From Plasmodium brasilianum (taxonomy: Eukaryota; Apicomplexa; Aconoidasida; Haemosporida; Plasmodiidae), in the NCBI RefSeq assembly GCF_023973825.1, contig NC_090125.1, positions 248,001 through 312,000 of the forward strand: a stretch of DNA of 64,000 nucleotides, in the 5' to 3' direction. The notes below the pieces were generated by a model, which was given only the letters and a program-made list of their open reading frames with translations, searched no databases and was not told the origin of the DNA. Shown here in pieces: positions 12,358-26,899 of the stretch. Within the stretch, counting starts at the first letter, position 1; every line of letters begins with the position of its first letter. The translations under genes were made by a program, and so were the position numbers.

Positions 12358-15300
12358 ATAATGGTGAACACAGTAATTAGATCAAATCAGTAGAAAATTT
12401 TTCTATGCTCTTAGTAGTACTATACTAACGAATCATCCACGGAAATATTTAAATTTGAAGCATATATTTTAATATGAGTAAAATTTTATACATTTCATAG
12501 TATGCAAAAGGTTCTATTATAAAAGTGATATATGAGTTATATTCAATTTTTATCTAAACAAATACAGTTAGCGTTATTCCTATATGAAGTAGTTCATATA
12601 GTTCATTCATAACTTTTTTACTTATTTATATATTTAATTTTTAAAAAATAATATAAGAAAACATAAGTTTTTAAATTATTCGTTTTCTTCTTCATATTTT
12701 TTTATTTATATATTTTGGAAAAGTATTTGTATGTGTGGATGTACTATTTTACCTAAGTTATATTTTTACTAATTGTTTTATTCAGATTTCTATTATATTA
12801 ATTTTTCTTTCCCATTTGTACTTCTATATAGAGTGTAAATTTGTAAATATATAACATTATTATGTTTTATAAAATATCCACCTTAGGTGAATGTATTTAA
12901 TAAATTCGCATACATGTCGGTTCACGTTAACTAAGGTATTTTTTCTGAAAAAAACAATATATGCTGTATTCCAGTATTCTAATTAAATATATAAATTAAT
13001 TTTTTATTAATATTTTCCCAATAGTAATATCTTTTATTTGTAAATTTTAATATTTTCAAATAATATATTTTCATTGAATAGAAAAAAAAATATATAGTAC
13101 AAAATTACTTCTTCTATGTTACAAACAATGAACATAATTCACTTTCATTTATTAACCATTTTTGCATTAGTTCTTTTATTATTATTATGTATTCATCTTA
13201 TATTTTATCTTTTATAACATTCTAATTAAAATGCAGTTTTTCATTTTACAAATTTTGGTAAATTCTAAGATCTGAGTTCCTACTTTTCTTTATCTTCCGC
13301 AAAATATATAATATTAATTTAGAATGAAGTTAATTAGATGCCATATATATACATATATCTTACATAACATATTTTTCCTTTTATCTTTATTAAAATTATG
13401 TAATTATGAAATTGCATATACTTAAAGAAGTTATATTTCGGATCTTTATATTCAAATATTTCCCAAAAATATAAAAAAAACAATATATGATATGTCTATA
13501 TATTATTTTTTAAAGAACCATCCAATTAAAATAATACATATGCATTAGTCCAAATGTAATTTTCCCATTTCAACATCTTGTAAATGGCAGTTAATTTCGT
13601 TTGAGAATAAATTCAAACGTCCTGTAAAAAAACATGCCACTGAAGAGTTTTAATAAAATAATACTAAAAACATAAATTTATAATTTCTCATAATGTATTT
13701 CTACTATGTTAATGCACTTTCCCTCCTGTTATGTTAAACTTATATTTGATATTCTCCATATACATGAAGATTAAAAATTAAATTATGTCTAAATTCATAC
13801 ATAAAAAAGAATCATGCAATATTAAAATAGTTAGTACAAAGAATAATAAATCACATACAAGTTAAAAGCATTATTTTAATTGTTCCTATAATATTAATTG
13901 TTTATAATTGTGTAACGCTTAAACGATTATGGTATCGCAACTGAATTGATTACTACTAAATAATATTTGACATTCAAATTATTATATTAAAATATTTTCA
14001 GCTTATAAAAAATTGTTCATCTTTTATATCAAACATGAATTTCACAATTTTTGTTATGTTTTTAGCAAAGAGATGGTAAACTGTACATCTTTTATTCTAC
14101 CTATTAGATAGTTATAATTTTCCATATTGTATTAATTTTTTAGAGTACTTATTACCTATATGTATAATAATACGCATAAAATTATATTTTATATTTCATT
14201 ATTTATGATACTTTATTTATTATTTGTATGTTGTGGCATATATTTATTTATTTTACGTATTATTAAATCATAGATCCTGGAAAAGTTATAAAAAAAAGTA
14301 TTTATAAATATAATAAACTATGTGACATATCATACAAAAGTAAAAATACAAATATCGAACATAAAAAGTTAAAAAGTGAACTAACGAAATCATGAATTTA
14401 AAAAAAAATTATTTTAATATAATAGATCTATCTTTTTTATACTCTTTCTTTTTTAATATTTTCGTTTTTCAAATTTTATGTTTTTTCAAAAATTTAAAAC
14501 ATAATAATATTCTAAATGGAATAACGCTTTAAATTAATATATAATTTCTGCTCATGATTTTAATGCTCCAAATTGAATAAAAAATGAGTTACATATTTTA
14601 ATAGTTCATAATGAATTGATAATATAATAAAAAAGCATTTTATATCTTATGGTACTGTACAGCAATATTTGCATAACAATTATAATCTTAAATAATAATA
14701 TTTTACTTTAATTATTATTAGGATACATAAAAATATTTTAAAGAAATTGATGAAATATGTTCCTTCCATTTGCTTCATGGACACACACGATAGATATAAA
14801 AATGAAAATAAAATTATATAAGGATTTATAGTTACGAAATTTTCATTTGAGTTGTGATAAATATTATAATTTAATAGTATCATAAAATAAGTTTAGTTAA
14901 TCCTTAAATTACAATTTTTAAAAACATATGTTTTTTATACACAGATATATTAATAAATTATCCAATATGCCAATATTTATGTAATATTATCTTGTATCAA
15001 ATTGTAAACATAGTACATGTGCAATTTTTTATTTATATAAATGCATGTATTTCTTTTTTATTAATTGTAGTATATAAATAATTTCATCAAGAAATTAAGT
15101 AGAATTCAAATAAAACGCAAAGTTGCAATAGGTATTTTACTATAATATACATATATTTCTGCTAAAATAAATATATATGTTAACTACAAACATAGATGTT
15201 CTTACTATGTAAAAATATTATTCGTAAAATTTAACTGATACTGTTATAATCAGTAATTTTTATTTACATCGTTTTGCAGAATAAAACATATAAATATACT

Positions 15301-17153
15301 ATATTCATAAATTTAATTTTTATAATTCAATATTATAATATTTATAACAGAAAAGTAGATAAATTAATATCCTTATTTTATTTAAATTATTATAACAGTG
15401 ATTATACGCTTTTACATGTACATTTCTAATTATTTTATTTCCATTTTTTGTATCTCATAAAACAGTACATTTATTATGAAGAATATATTATCCAGTTTAA
15501 ATCTCAAGAAATATGATTATCCGTTCACATATATAAAATAACCAAAAAAAAAAATCTAAAGATAATTTTTAAATTCATTTAAATTTATATAGAAGATAAT
15601 ACAATATATTAAATATAAATAAATATAGTATTTATATATATATTTCATGCAAAGTATAATATATATTTCTTTTTTAAGGAAATATATTATAGATACACGA
15701 CTATGCAGTTAACAAAACCTATTACAATGTAGCATATCAATAAAAACAAGGTGACATGTTTGTGAATAACGCTCCAATAAAAATTCTTTATATTTATTAA
15801 TATTTCTTATGTTAAAAAAATCATTCTTATTACCAAAGCATTTTTAGTTCATAACATATATTTTACGTATTTCAAAATACCTTATAGATCTTATTGATAC
15901 CATATTCGGAACACATAAAGACAAATATAGATAATAGGATAGACATAAAAATAATTATTTATTACAATATATGCTATTAAATCAAAAAAAACTTAATTAT
16001 TTTCTTTATTTCCATGGATAATTGAAATTTTACTTTTATATAATTCACTTATAGAAAATTATTATTATAACAAAATAAAAAAAAGTTTATTTATGGTAAA
16101 ATAACTAACAAAATATTAATCTTACTTCTTTACGATTCTAGCTTTTAATAAGAAGAATTAAAAATGTAAATAGAATATTTATTTATAGTAATTCTTTAAA
16201 AATGCATTTAAGTAATTCTTATAATATTGATTTGAAAGCACTTTGTAAATAATTAAAATATGAAATGTCAGAACTTATGCAAATAAAAGAGTTTACAATT
16301 TTCAAAAATATTAATGAGTTATAAATAATCCATTCTTAAAGACCGTGATTTTTTCTTATATATTTACGTTTACATATATAAACGAAACAAAAATTTAAAC
16401 GTATATAAAAAAGGCTTTTGTAGTAAATATGTATTATAATACACATCTTATAATATCATCTGAAACAGATATTAATTAAATTTTCTTTTTACTAAAAAAG
16501 TAAATAGACTTGTTTCGTTTTATTACATGTAAAAAGAGGCATTCACAATTATTTTAAAACAAGTCTTATATCTTTTACATTTAGGTCAAAATATAAATAT
16601 TTTATACTTAACGTAAAGAAAAGAAAACAAAGAAAGTTCACATTTTAAGCTTAGAAGCCTGAACTTATAACTAATTTAACGAAATAATACTAGTTGAACT
16701 TCTTTATTTAAAGTTTTTATTGAACAAAATATATTTCGTGCACAAATATACTCATATACATACAAATATATTATTCTAAGATAATAATTTTAAAAGATTC
16801 CTTAAAATACAAATGTAATAAATAAAACAATAAAATTCACTAAGGATTAATATATATTTTTAAATTCTATATAAATGTTGTTACGTATATGTTGGTAAAA
16901 TTTTAATAATTAAGTAATTTGTATTACATTTAGTATGTCTATAATATTTTTAAGGATACTACATATCTTTTCTTTATATATTAAAAGTTTTTCTTATCAA
17001 AAATTGAAACTCGTTACAACATAATTTCGGATTATTTAACTTTATTATGTTATATTTTATATATTTTATGAAAATATAAATAGCATCTAACATAGTAAGA
17101 AAAACAAGTCCTAAACTAATGAGCCTTCTGTTTGAGGATTACGCAAAGATTTA
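12358..17153. other. Gene-free flank of gene A and spacer
   Basis: The part up to about 14280 is the 3' side of duplication unit A. Beyond that I find only A+T-rich sequence without protein-like frames. A 67-codon frame on the minus strand at 14680-14883 has the Phe/Ile/Tyr-rich composition expected by chance. Confidence 0.55.
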
Positions 17154-17861
17154 CTAAGTTGGTACTGCAGCAGAATCGGCTGGAAAAGAAGCACATATAT
17201 CCCCTGTTAGAAGTAATAAGAATATTATTAATAATATAATTCCAGTGTTTACTAAAACTTTTTATTTACGTATTAATCTCCTTAAATTATCTTCAACTTT
17301 TTTGTTACTCTTATTATCTTTTAAATATAATTCATTTAATATTTTTTTTTTTCATATATATATCTATATTATTAAATAAAGAAAATTTTTTTTTCTTAGG
17401 CATTTTATCACCTTTTTCTATATTTAATAATTTTTTTTCAAAATCTTTTATTTCTGATATGCCATCTTGGTAATTCTTAGTTATGACTTTCTGTTCACCT
17501 GATACTTTAGTATTGCAGTCCTTTCCTGATATATATCCATTTGATTCTATATTAATTAAATCCTCCTGTAGGAGACAATTATCTTTTTACGGAATATATC
17601 CATCAAGTTTAAAATGCTAATTTAATGATGTGACATAGTTATTCTATAAAAAAAAAAAAAAAAAGAATTATTTATTATTTATTATTTTATAAAATATATA
17701 TTTCCATAACAAGAAATATTGTATTTATAAATAGAGCATGAAAAAAAAATAAATACGAAAAATTATTATTATATTACATTATAGCTGTAATGTCATATCC
17801 AAACTAAAAGGGTAAATACGAACTCTTTAATAAAAATAAGGGAATTAAAATGTCCTTTCAC
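17154..17861 (-). pseudogene. Exported-protein pseudogene, fam-l-like architecture
   Basis: Exon 1 runs from 17861 down to 17778: NSLIFIKEFVFTLLVWI, a stop (TGA in place of the family's Trp or Cys codon), then HYSYN and a GTAATA donor. The first codon reads GTG, suggesting a lost ATG. The acceptor lies before 17654 at a poly(T)...TATAG tract. Exon 2 reads NNYVTSLN, stop, HFKLDGYIP, stop, then an open stretch with SNGYISGKDCNTK, VSGEQKVITKN and KDFEKKLLNIEKG. A frame change follows, then ILNELYLKDNKSN, KKVEDNLRRLIRK, stop, and a C-terminal membrane segment (VLVNTGIILLIIFLLLLTG), with TAG at 17156-17154. The order signal exon, charged middle, hydrophobic end matches the fam-l/fam-m type. The middle is not close enough for me to name a family. 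Confidence 0.65.
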
Positions 17862-20082
17862 TGTATACTTTTTTAATGATACTTTATAGTGACTAATAAA
17901 AGAGTTAATTATAATTATATTTTTTATATAATAAAAAAAAAGGTTTATATTAATTTTTACTTAATTATTTTAAATGAATAAATAAAATTTATATAGATTT
18001 AACTACTATTATATTTACCAATGAAAAATAACTTTAAGTCTAATCTAATTCGTACGGAGAGTTATTATAAAAAAACCAATATAATTTCATAATAAAAAAT
18101 ATATTAGATAAAATAAAATAAAGTTAAAAATTATATATATTAAGATAAATATTTTTAATTTGTATATAAGATGGTATACATGTCCAAAATATATATTAAT
18201 ATATATTTAAGAACTAACTGTGATCTTTTAAGTTGTATTAAGTAATTATTCTAGTTGTTTACAGCGTTATATGATGCATCTAAATATTATTATTAGGACC
18301 TCTAAAATAATAGAAAAATGATATTAATTTATGAAAAATTCTTTTTATAATATAATATAATCATTTCTAGTATCACTCTAAAAGTAATATTCTTTCTTTT
18401 ATAAGCCATTATATAATAATAAAAGAGAATATAAATTTAGAAAAAAATATATGAAATTATATATACTTTTATACTCACTATATTATGAGAATTGTATTTT
18501 TGTATAACAATTTTTCAATAATATAATTATTATCTTAACCCATATAAAATATAGTATTATTTAATAAAAAGTCTACAATTTCATAATTTCTGTAGTTTTT
18601 AACCTTTTCAAAAAAATAAACATATTTATAAGAGGATGTATTAACAATTAATATTTTTATAACATATGAACATTCTTAATAACAAGTAAATTATATTATA
18701 TTATATTATTTTTACTCTTCATACATTATTGTACTATGGCTAATAATTATATATTAATTATTTATTAAAAAATAATTTTCCTGATGATAAAAAAAAAAAA
18801 TAAAAACGTTCATAATGCACTTATGTCACGATATTAATAATTAAAAAAATATATATATATTACAGTTAAAGTAATTTTTTTGAATTACTAAACCAAGTTC
18901 CAAAAATAGACATATATATATTTGCTTCACATTTTAGATAGATCTGCTAACATTTATAGTGACACTCAGTATCTTTTGCAATTTTTTATTAATTTATAAA
19001 TACATTTTAATAAATGAAAAAAAAAATTTTACATAAAAAATAGATTAATATATAAAAATTTTGTAAATAAAAAAGTTTATAACTTGCATTATAAAATAAA
19101 TTGAAAATAATAAACGTTTTACTTAATATTATTAAGACATTCATTTATTTTCTTCATATTCCTAAGCATTCTTCATATTATTCATTTTTCTTAAACTTTT
19201 TTTCTTTTCCCATTTATATAATAGAAAAATTTAATGATTAATTTTTTTGATTATGTTAAGAACAAAAATAGAAATCCTTTTTTGTCATCAATTTATTTTA
19301 TCATAAATATTTAAATATATTTTTATAAAATAGTATTAAAATAATATAATTAATGTATAATAATAAAATGATGAATATAATAATTCTGCTATTCCATGAA
19401 ATAGCTTAGTTATGTGCAAAAATAATAATCCTCCAGAAAAAATTTCTACTAAAAATTAAATAACATAAAAAAAATTTCAATATTTCAAGGGAATAACCTG
19501 AACCATAAAACTTAAAATATTTAATTTGTTCTTGATTAAATGTAAAAAACAAAAAAGTGTAATTTTGTGAATATATATATGTATATATTAGCATTTTTTG
19601 TTTTCTTCTAGACCTAACGCATAATACATATTTATCTTGAATATGTGTTTAATAATAATTGATTATATTTCTTCTAACAATTAAAGTTATTAATGTTATA
19701 TAATTATAGGGTATACAATATTTTTTATTTCAGAGTTTTTTTTAAAATAAACGATAGTTTACTACATATTTTTTCAGATAAAATTTTATTTTCTTATTGA
19801 TTCATTAACTTTTTACGTTGATATTATCTATATATCTATTACTACTTTTCAACTATAATATTATTACAAATAGAATAACAAAATTTTTCATTTTAATTAA
19901 TCACGAAATTGAGAGGGATTTCTATTTATATCTAACGCTTATTTACAATAACATTTTTCTAATTTTACTATAGTACTCTATTAATATTAATCTTTTTTAA
20001 ATAATCTAATATATTCAAAACTTATTTGACAGATTCGTATAGTATATAAGTTTACATATAATTAACTTATATAATACTAACG

Positions 20083-20155
<73 letters not shown>

Positions 20156-21373
20156 GTTAAATTAATTAATCCACTTATTATAATATGTATAATTCAATAA
20201 ATATATATAACAAAATGTACAATAAACATTAGTAAAATAACCAATTTTAATCATTAAATATTTATTCCTTTTCTTATATATAAATATTATCAGGGGGACT
20301 CATACAAAAACAGTTAAAAAAAAAAATAATAATATTCTATGTTACATTATATAGTGGAATCTTCTATTAACCAAAAATTGTAAAGAATAATAAAGCGTAA
20401 ATATAATAATATTTATAATTCATTAAGAACGCCTACCTGGATAAAATTATTAAAATAAACAAAAAAGTAGCTTATCATTTATCTTCTACTATTACAAATA
20501 TCATAAATATTGTATATCTTTTTGTACCTTACAAAAATACTTTATTATTGATTAAACATATTAGTTTATAATAATAAACAGATAATCAAGAAAAATAAAT
20601 AAAAATTAATTTTTATATGTATTGTCTTAAATTATTTATACGATCTAATTATGTTTCACTGGTTTTATTTTTTTTAAATTTAATCTTAGCTTTCATAAAA
20701 CAAATTTGTCTTTAAATAAAAAAATTCATTGCGATAAGATTTATTTTTCTCATAATCCATTTGTTATTTATATTCAAACAAACAAAAAAAAAAAAGAAAA
20801 AACATATATATAACAAAATAACCACATTCATTCACTTCGTTCCTTTATACGGAACACATGACATGTTTATTTTTAATTAAAAAAATTACTCATACATTTT
20901 TTAATTACACCATAAAATAGTAATTTAAGACGAAAATAAATAAAGGTGTCAAGACTATTTTTTTTACAATTACAGATATAAATTGACATATATATAATTA
21001 AAGTTATATAAACTGTCTTTTATATATTTATATCAAGTTACATTTTTCAACTAAATCTTGTTATATACGGAAATAAACATACAAAATATAATGTAGTTTT
21101 AAACTGATAAAATATTTTAAAGTAAAATGTTAATAACATTTAAACATTAAAACTTACAAAAAAAATTTTAAGTGTAACTTATTTCTGTTCCGGATAAAAA
21201 CAACCCTTACTTGCAGGTCTACCTATTAAACCTATGAAATAATAGGTATGTTTGTTATTTTTGCATATCAATTAGGAAATTATAGATTTTAACGTTATAA
21301 AATACTATTTTACTTTAAGAAGCATGCTTCGTATAATAGAAATCACTTTTTATATGTAATAAATTTCCATATT
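17862..21373. other. Gene-free A+T-rich spacer
   Basis: This lies between two minus-strand pseudogenes. No family motif or credible frame was seen. A 62-codon minus-strand frame at 19406-19594 is low-complexity and probably chance. The stretch contains the longest (TA)n tract of the window at 20086-20149. Confidence 0.55.
20086..20149. repeat. Long (TA)n microsatellite
   Basis: About 64 bp of alternating T/A with one phase slip (ATTA) in the middle. It is self-complementary and prone to cruciform formation and to length change. Confidence 0.95.
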
Positions 21374-22169
21374 TTACATTCTTTTTAAAGTTATAAAAAA
21401 GCCCTACTAAAATTATAATCCATAATATACATAATAGTACAAAAAAAAAATTTTATATTCCCATCACTTATAGTCCCCATACCACTTAAAAAACTAAATA
21501 ACATAATATATGATACTCCTAATACTAAATGGAAGATAAATAAAACACAAAATGCCTCAGGTTTTCTTTGCATACATTTTTTTATAAACTTAAAATTAGC
21601 ATTTCTAATATACCTAAGTACATTTTTATAATATATTTTGTCTAACATTCCTTTCCCAGAATAGGTATTTACCTTATTGTATTCAGTAGATTTACTTTTC
21701 CTAGTTTTTCTATAGCCTCCTGAATTATTTGATGTACATTCTTTTCTCAATTTATTTTTTCCTCTTGATACTTATTCATTATTAGATATATGTTTCTTTT
21801 TGTAATCTCCATTATTTGGAATATCTTCTTTTTTCCGTACGATATTTGAACACTTTTCCTTCTTATACTTTGCTAATAAACGATAAGTTCTGGCATATAA
21901 TTTTTCATCAATAATATTCTTCTAATCCATATATTTACAATAGGTACTCTAAATTAACAAAAGAAATATTCAGGATTTAAAAAATAAATAAATATATGCT
22001 AATAAGAAATATGAACAAAAATAAAAAAACACAAAAATGAATAATGAATAATGAAAGTTTCTTTAATTAAAATATATCATACTATTTCACTATTAGAACG
22101 ACATATCCATGTTAAAAATGTGAACTTCGCAATTTTAATAAAAAGGAATAACTTAATTTCCTGTTTTAT
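21374..22169 (-). pseudogene. fam-l-like exported protein pseudogene, few lesions
   Basis: Exon 1 (22169-22083): ATA where the family has ATG, then KQEIKLFLFIKIAKFTFLTW, ICRSNSEI and a GTATGA donor. The acceptor AG is at 21950-21949. Exon 2 starts STYCKYMD, a TAG stop, KNIIDEKLY, then ARTYRLLAKYKKEKCSNIV, the fam-l export-motif region. A TAA follows SNNE. The frame then stays open through GGYRKTRKSKSTEYNKV, LDKIYYKNVLRYIRNANF and a membrane span (FCVLFIFHLVLGVSYIMLF). A one-base slip in the T tract opposite 21441-21449 separates it from the second span (CILWIIILVGLFITL) and the end KRM with TAA at 21376-21374. Four lesions in all: start loss, two stops, one frameshift. The family is exported and of unknown function. 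Confidence 0.82.
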
Positions 22170-25100
22170 AATGTATATTTTTAATATTTTATTATGTCCT
22201 GTTAATTACAAATTATTGATAATAAATATTTTTTTTAATGACAAGGGGCACTATCTTTTTTTTTCACAAAAAATTAATAATATGTATATAATAAGTATAA
22301 TACATTTTACAACGTCAAAATGTAGAACTACAAAATTTTATCATCATAATTTGATCTTAATGTTACATATAAAAAACTAACATTAATTTAACAACATAAT
22401 TTTAATGTGTTAATAATTATTTAAAATACTGAATTTTGTTATTTAGTGTAATAAAATAACTAAATATTTATTATATTAATCCTTTTCAAAATAAAATAAA
22501 TAAAAAAATTATGATTTTTTAATACTTCAAAACATTCATTTTATATAAAATATATAATGTATAAAATGTAGATAATACAAAGTTCTGTATATTAAGGGAA
22601 TAAATGCTACTTTTAATTGTATTTCCTTATTAATAATTATTTTTTGATAAATATTATATTTTGGTACAAATGATTATTTTTAAAAAATGTTAATTATCAT
22701 AACAATATAATTATAGTAATAATGAACTAAAATGGAAATATTTTTACAAATTTCTTATAATTTTAATTTTAAAACTTGTACTTTTTATAATTTATTTTAT
22801 ATTCAAATTATCAATATTATATGATACTAATGCACAAAAAAAAATATAAATTTAAAAAAAAAAAAAAAAAAAAGAGTCCTTATATATGTATCATAAATTT
22901 TATAAATTATAATTTATAATTCAGCTGAATTTATTCCATTATTTTTAAATGAAAAGTTTTAATATTCTTCTACTTTATGCATATATTTTTTTTTAATAAA
23001 AATTATACTTTTAGAAGAAACATTAATAAAATAAAAAAAAAAAAGAAAAAAAAGAAAAGAAAAAAGGAGATTAAAATTAAAATTGGTGTAAAAATAGCGT
23101 ATGCAATATAATCAAGTCACAGGTATTTTTAATGAAATATATTTACCATATGATTATTATATACGTAGTATTAAATGTATATAATATATATAAAAATATT
23201 ACAAAATAATATTGTAAAATGCATAATTTCGTAGTTTTACTGCTGATAATAGTTAAACAAATTAGTTATTTATTGTTTTTTCATTTACAAATACATTACA
23301 TTAAAAACATTCTTTAGAGATATATATTGAATATATAATTATATTTTGATAAAAATATCTTCAACAGAACAATTGCGATCTGTCAATATATTTATGTTCC
23401 TGCATAGCATAAAAGGAAAAAATGATAAATTAAAAAATACTGCGTAATTAATAAATTAATCGGATCATCTAATATGAAAATCTATTTCATTCTTATAAAA
23501 TATTACTCTCTTAAGGAAAAAGACAAGATATAAAAAAAAAAAAAAAGTTGTATATAAGTTAAAATTATTGTATATATATTAATTTAAGTTAATTTTATTG
23601 CCATCGTGACATATATTAAATATATTATTTAATTTTCTCTATGTTTCGTACATTTCATGCAAGACACTTTTTTACACTCAGTTACTATTTCTATATATAT
23701 TAAAAATTTACCTATTTTAAAATTTACAATAATATATATATATAATAAATTATGAAAAACAAGAGCATAGTATAATAAAATATTGATATATTTTAGCTTA
23801 TATATGCAATATTTTTGTTTTAGATACATTAATTGTTTGTAAACCATTTTTTAATCCTTTCTTTTTTTTATATAGTTTTTTATTTATCTAAATTTTTTTT
23901 TTTTTTCCTAAATTAAGAAATTAAAAACAAATAGTTTATTTTTCTCGTAAAATAATTAATTTTCCTGTTATGCAGTATATATATACTACAGTAGAGTTAT
24001 GTTTTTAAATTTATACAGAACTCAATAAAATTTATATGCATTTCACTTTATGGGTTTTTTATGCTTAATAAAAAATATTTATATAAAATAATATTAAATT
24101 TCAATTTTCAAAATGTTATTTTTATATTTATACTGTGCATATAGCTCTGGATCTACAAAAAATAATTTATTCATTTAAATATTTAATTTTTATTGAAAAT
24201 CATATTTTGTATACGTGGTTTCATTTATACTTAATAACAACTATATTACGCATTCCTACATAGAAGATCTGTTTGAATTTTTACATTCTTATAATTTAAC
24301 ATATATATTATATATTTTACCATATCCAAATATTTCACATAATACATTTAATATATAAAGTTTTCTAATATATACCGAAAAGCTCTACTGATAATATATC
24401 AGTCATATAAATAGATTCACTGTACAAAATGGAAATAATTTATGTTAGACGTTAATAATGACTAAAAATTATTATAATAATCATAAAAGTAATATGACAT
24501 AATGCAAGGGTATACCATTTTTAAATTATGTTAATGAATCACATGAAACTACCGCACCTCAGTGAAAATTAGGTATTAAAAAAATATGCATTTGATTGAT
24601 CACTATAGCCAGAACAACCTTCTTACGTTTCTGTATAAGAAATTACTTCTTTTCTTCCAGTTATTGCATTGAAATTTATTACAGTATTTTTCTTATTTTT
24701 TCTTTTTTGTAATACTATAAATTATTTCATTTAAAAATGTAAATGCTCTTTTACCGTCCTTCCAAATTAAAACGACATAAAATTACTATTGAAGCAGTTT
24801 TGAATTTATAAAAATATATTTTTTTTAAAAATTAATCCCCCTTATTTCGGCATTTCCGTTATATTCATAAAGAAAAGAAGTAAATACACAGAAGTGTCCT
24901 GATGGACAAAATAAATAAATACAGATAAATAGTTCTAAAAATGATCATACCTATACTTGTTGTAGCAAATATTGTATAACATTCACTATATATAATTCTA
25001 ATTTTAAAATTTTCTATAATAGATATATTTGTTCAAATAAAAAAAAGTCTTGAATGAGTTAACTAAATTGTATTTTAAAGAGGTACAAAAAAAAAATAAT

Positions 25101-26899
25101 GTTACATAAATTTTTTCAGGAATAATGTTACAACAGAAATATTATACAAAAAATTATGACTCAAAGAGAAATACAGAGAGTATATATAAAAAGACTCTAG
25201 TATACAAGTTTTAGTGGCCAATAAAAGACAATATGAAATTAATTAATAATTTTTTTAAGGAAATTTATATATTATAATGAATAAATTGTGGAAATATAAT
25301 AATAGGTTAATAATAGTTATAGAATTAATATTATAACTATGAATGAAGATTAACATTGTGTATGTAGTTTTTATGATGCGAATTTTCATCTATATGACAT
25401 ATATAAGAACTTAATAAATATTCATAATGCTATTACTAGGAATAATGGAAAAATAAAATTTTCATTAAATTGAATAAACTCTGATAATAAAAAAGCTATT
25501 ATATCCATATTAATGTAATATAAATGTTTATTTTTGCACTAGGTTTATCAAAATATCAGATATGTGATAAAATGTTTAACTTAAATTTTAAAAGATCTTT
25601 GCTATATCAATAGAAGTATATATTAAATAAATAACACAAAAAGTGATAATATATAAACGAATATGATTTAATAAAATTAATTATAAATAAAAATAAGACG
25701 TATTATATATTAAGAGAATGTAGATAAATATAATTTGCCATATTCACTCAAATGCTTTATAAATACAAATTCCTTGCATGATATACTAATAATCAATATA
25801 TACATGTAAAAGTAAAAGAATATTTTTAAAATTAATAGATATATATTATTAAATAAATTCCTTTATAATATTTTTCATATATATTTTTATTGAAGTTGTA
25901 TTTTCTATTATATATTGATAATTATAAATTCTTGGATGAAATAATATAAGTTATTCATGTAAATGCGTAAGTTCTTTTTAAAATAATATATATCATAATG
26001 ATTCCATTGTGAGTTTATACATAATGTAGAAGAAAAATTATAATATGTCAATTAAAGTAACTAAATAGTATTATATTTACTTATATTTTCATCTGCATTC
26101 TGTGAAACCTTATATATATATTGAAATTCCATCATTATATTTACTTAAAAAATATACATATTCGATATACCATTTTTAATTTTAAATGTTATTTTTTAAA
26201 TAAATAAATAAAACAATAATTCTTTTTATAAGGAATAGATTAAACGCAAATATAATAACTAATTTTTTTATGCTAAATAATTATTTACAAAAATTTATTG
26301 TATATTAAAATATATATATTTTTTTTTTTTTTTCTCACCATTCTTTATCTTTTATATACTTATTTCAAATGAAATATTAAAATTAGAAATAATTTATTTA
26401 CATTATGATTGAATAACTTACAATTTTCTTATTATGTTTAAATTGTTCTGTAATTTTAATTATCGATCAAAGCCTTTATAATTATTATAAATTAATATAT
26501 TATATTTTTTAATTTACATGCCAAATAAATATTTATATAAAGTACTTAAAAAAAAATTTCGTAAAGTTGACAAATGCATTTTAAAAACCAAAAATAAATA
26601 GCATCTTCTTAATCTTTACAATCGAATGTATTTATAAATAACTGTAAAATAATAATTTTGAACCTTCCTTGTATTTTAAATTAACTAATGTAAATTATTA
26701 ATCTATTTATAGGGAATTATATTATTATAATTTCTCATTAAAAAGTTATAACTTATTTTACATTTTTTAATTAAATAATTTAATTAATTATGCTGCAGTA
26801 TGTACTAATAATTTTTCATATTTTGCAAAGTATCTAAAATAATTTTAATTTATTAATATACATAATTATACATTTTATTAATTAAAATTGTAGTCCAAA
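22170..26899. other. Gene-free A+T-rich spacer
   Basis: I see no gene. The small minus-strand frame at 23629-23847 (72 codons) has chance-like composition. The stretch about 24510-24800 resembles 56090-56330 (see findings). Poly(A) tracts occur at 22854-22873 and 23034-23060. Confidence 0.5.

Larger units (their letters stand above)
9850..14280 (+). repeat. Segmental-duplication unit, copy A
   Basis: This is a diverged copy of the blocks at about 31850-36060 (B) and 38330-43050 (C), and each block contains one exported-protein gene. Similarity is visible upstream, in exon 1 and its intron, and downstream. The 13320-13790 stretch matches 42140-42610 in order: a ttaattagat element, a tttcct/tctcta...cttattaaaatta stretch, accatccaatta/accatccactta, taatttcgtt, and ttactatg/ttctactatt. 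The boundaries are approximate because I judged them by eye. Confidence 0.6.

Noticed and set aside
22051..22380. Plus-strand 109-codon frame
   Set aside because: Overlaps the reverse of the fam-l-like signal exon; composition otherwise chance-like.
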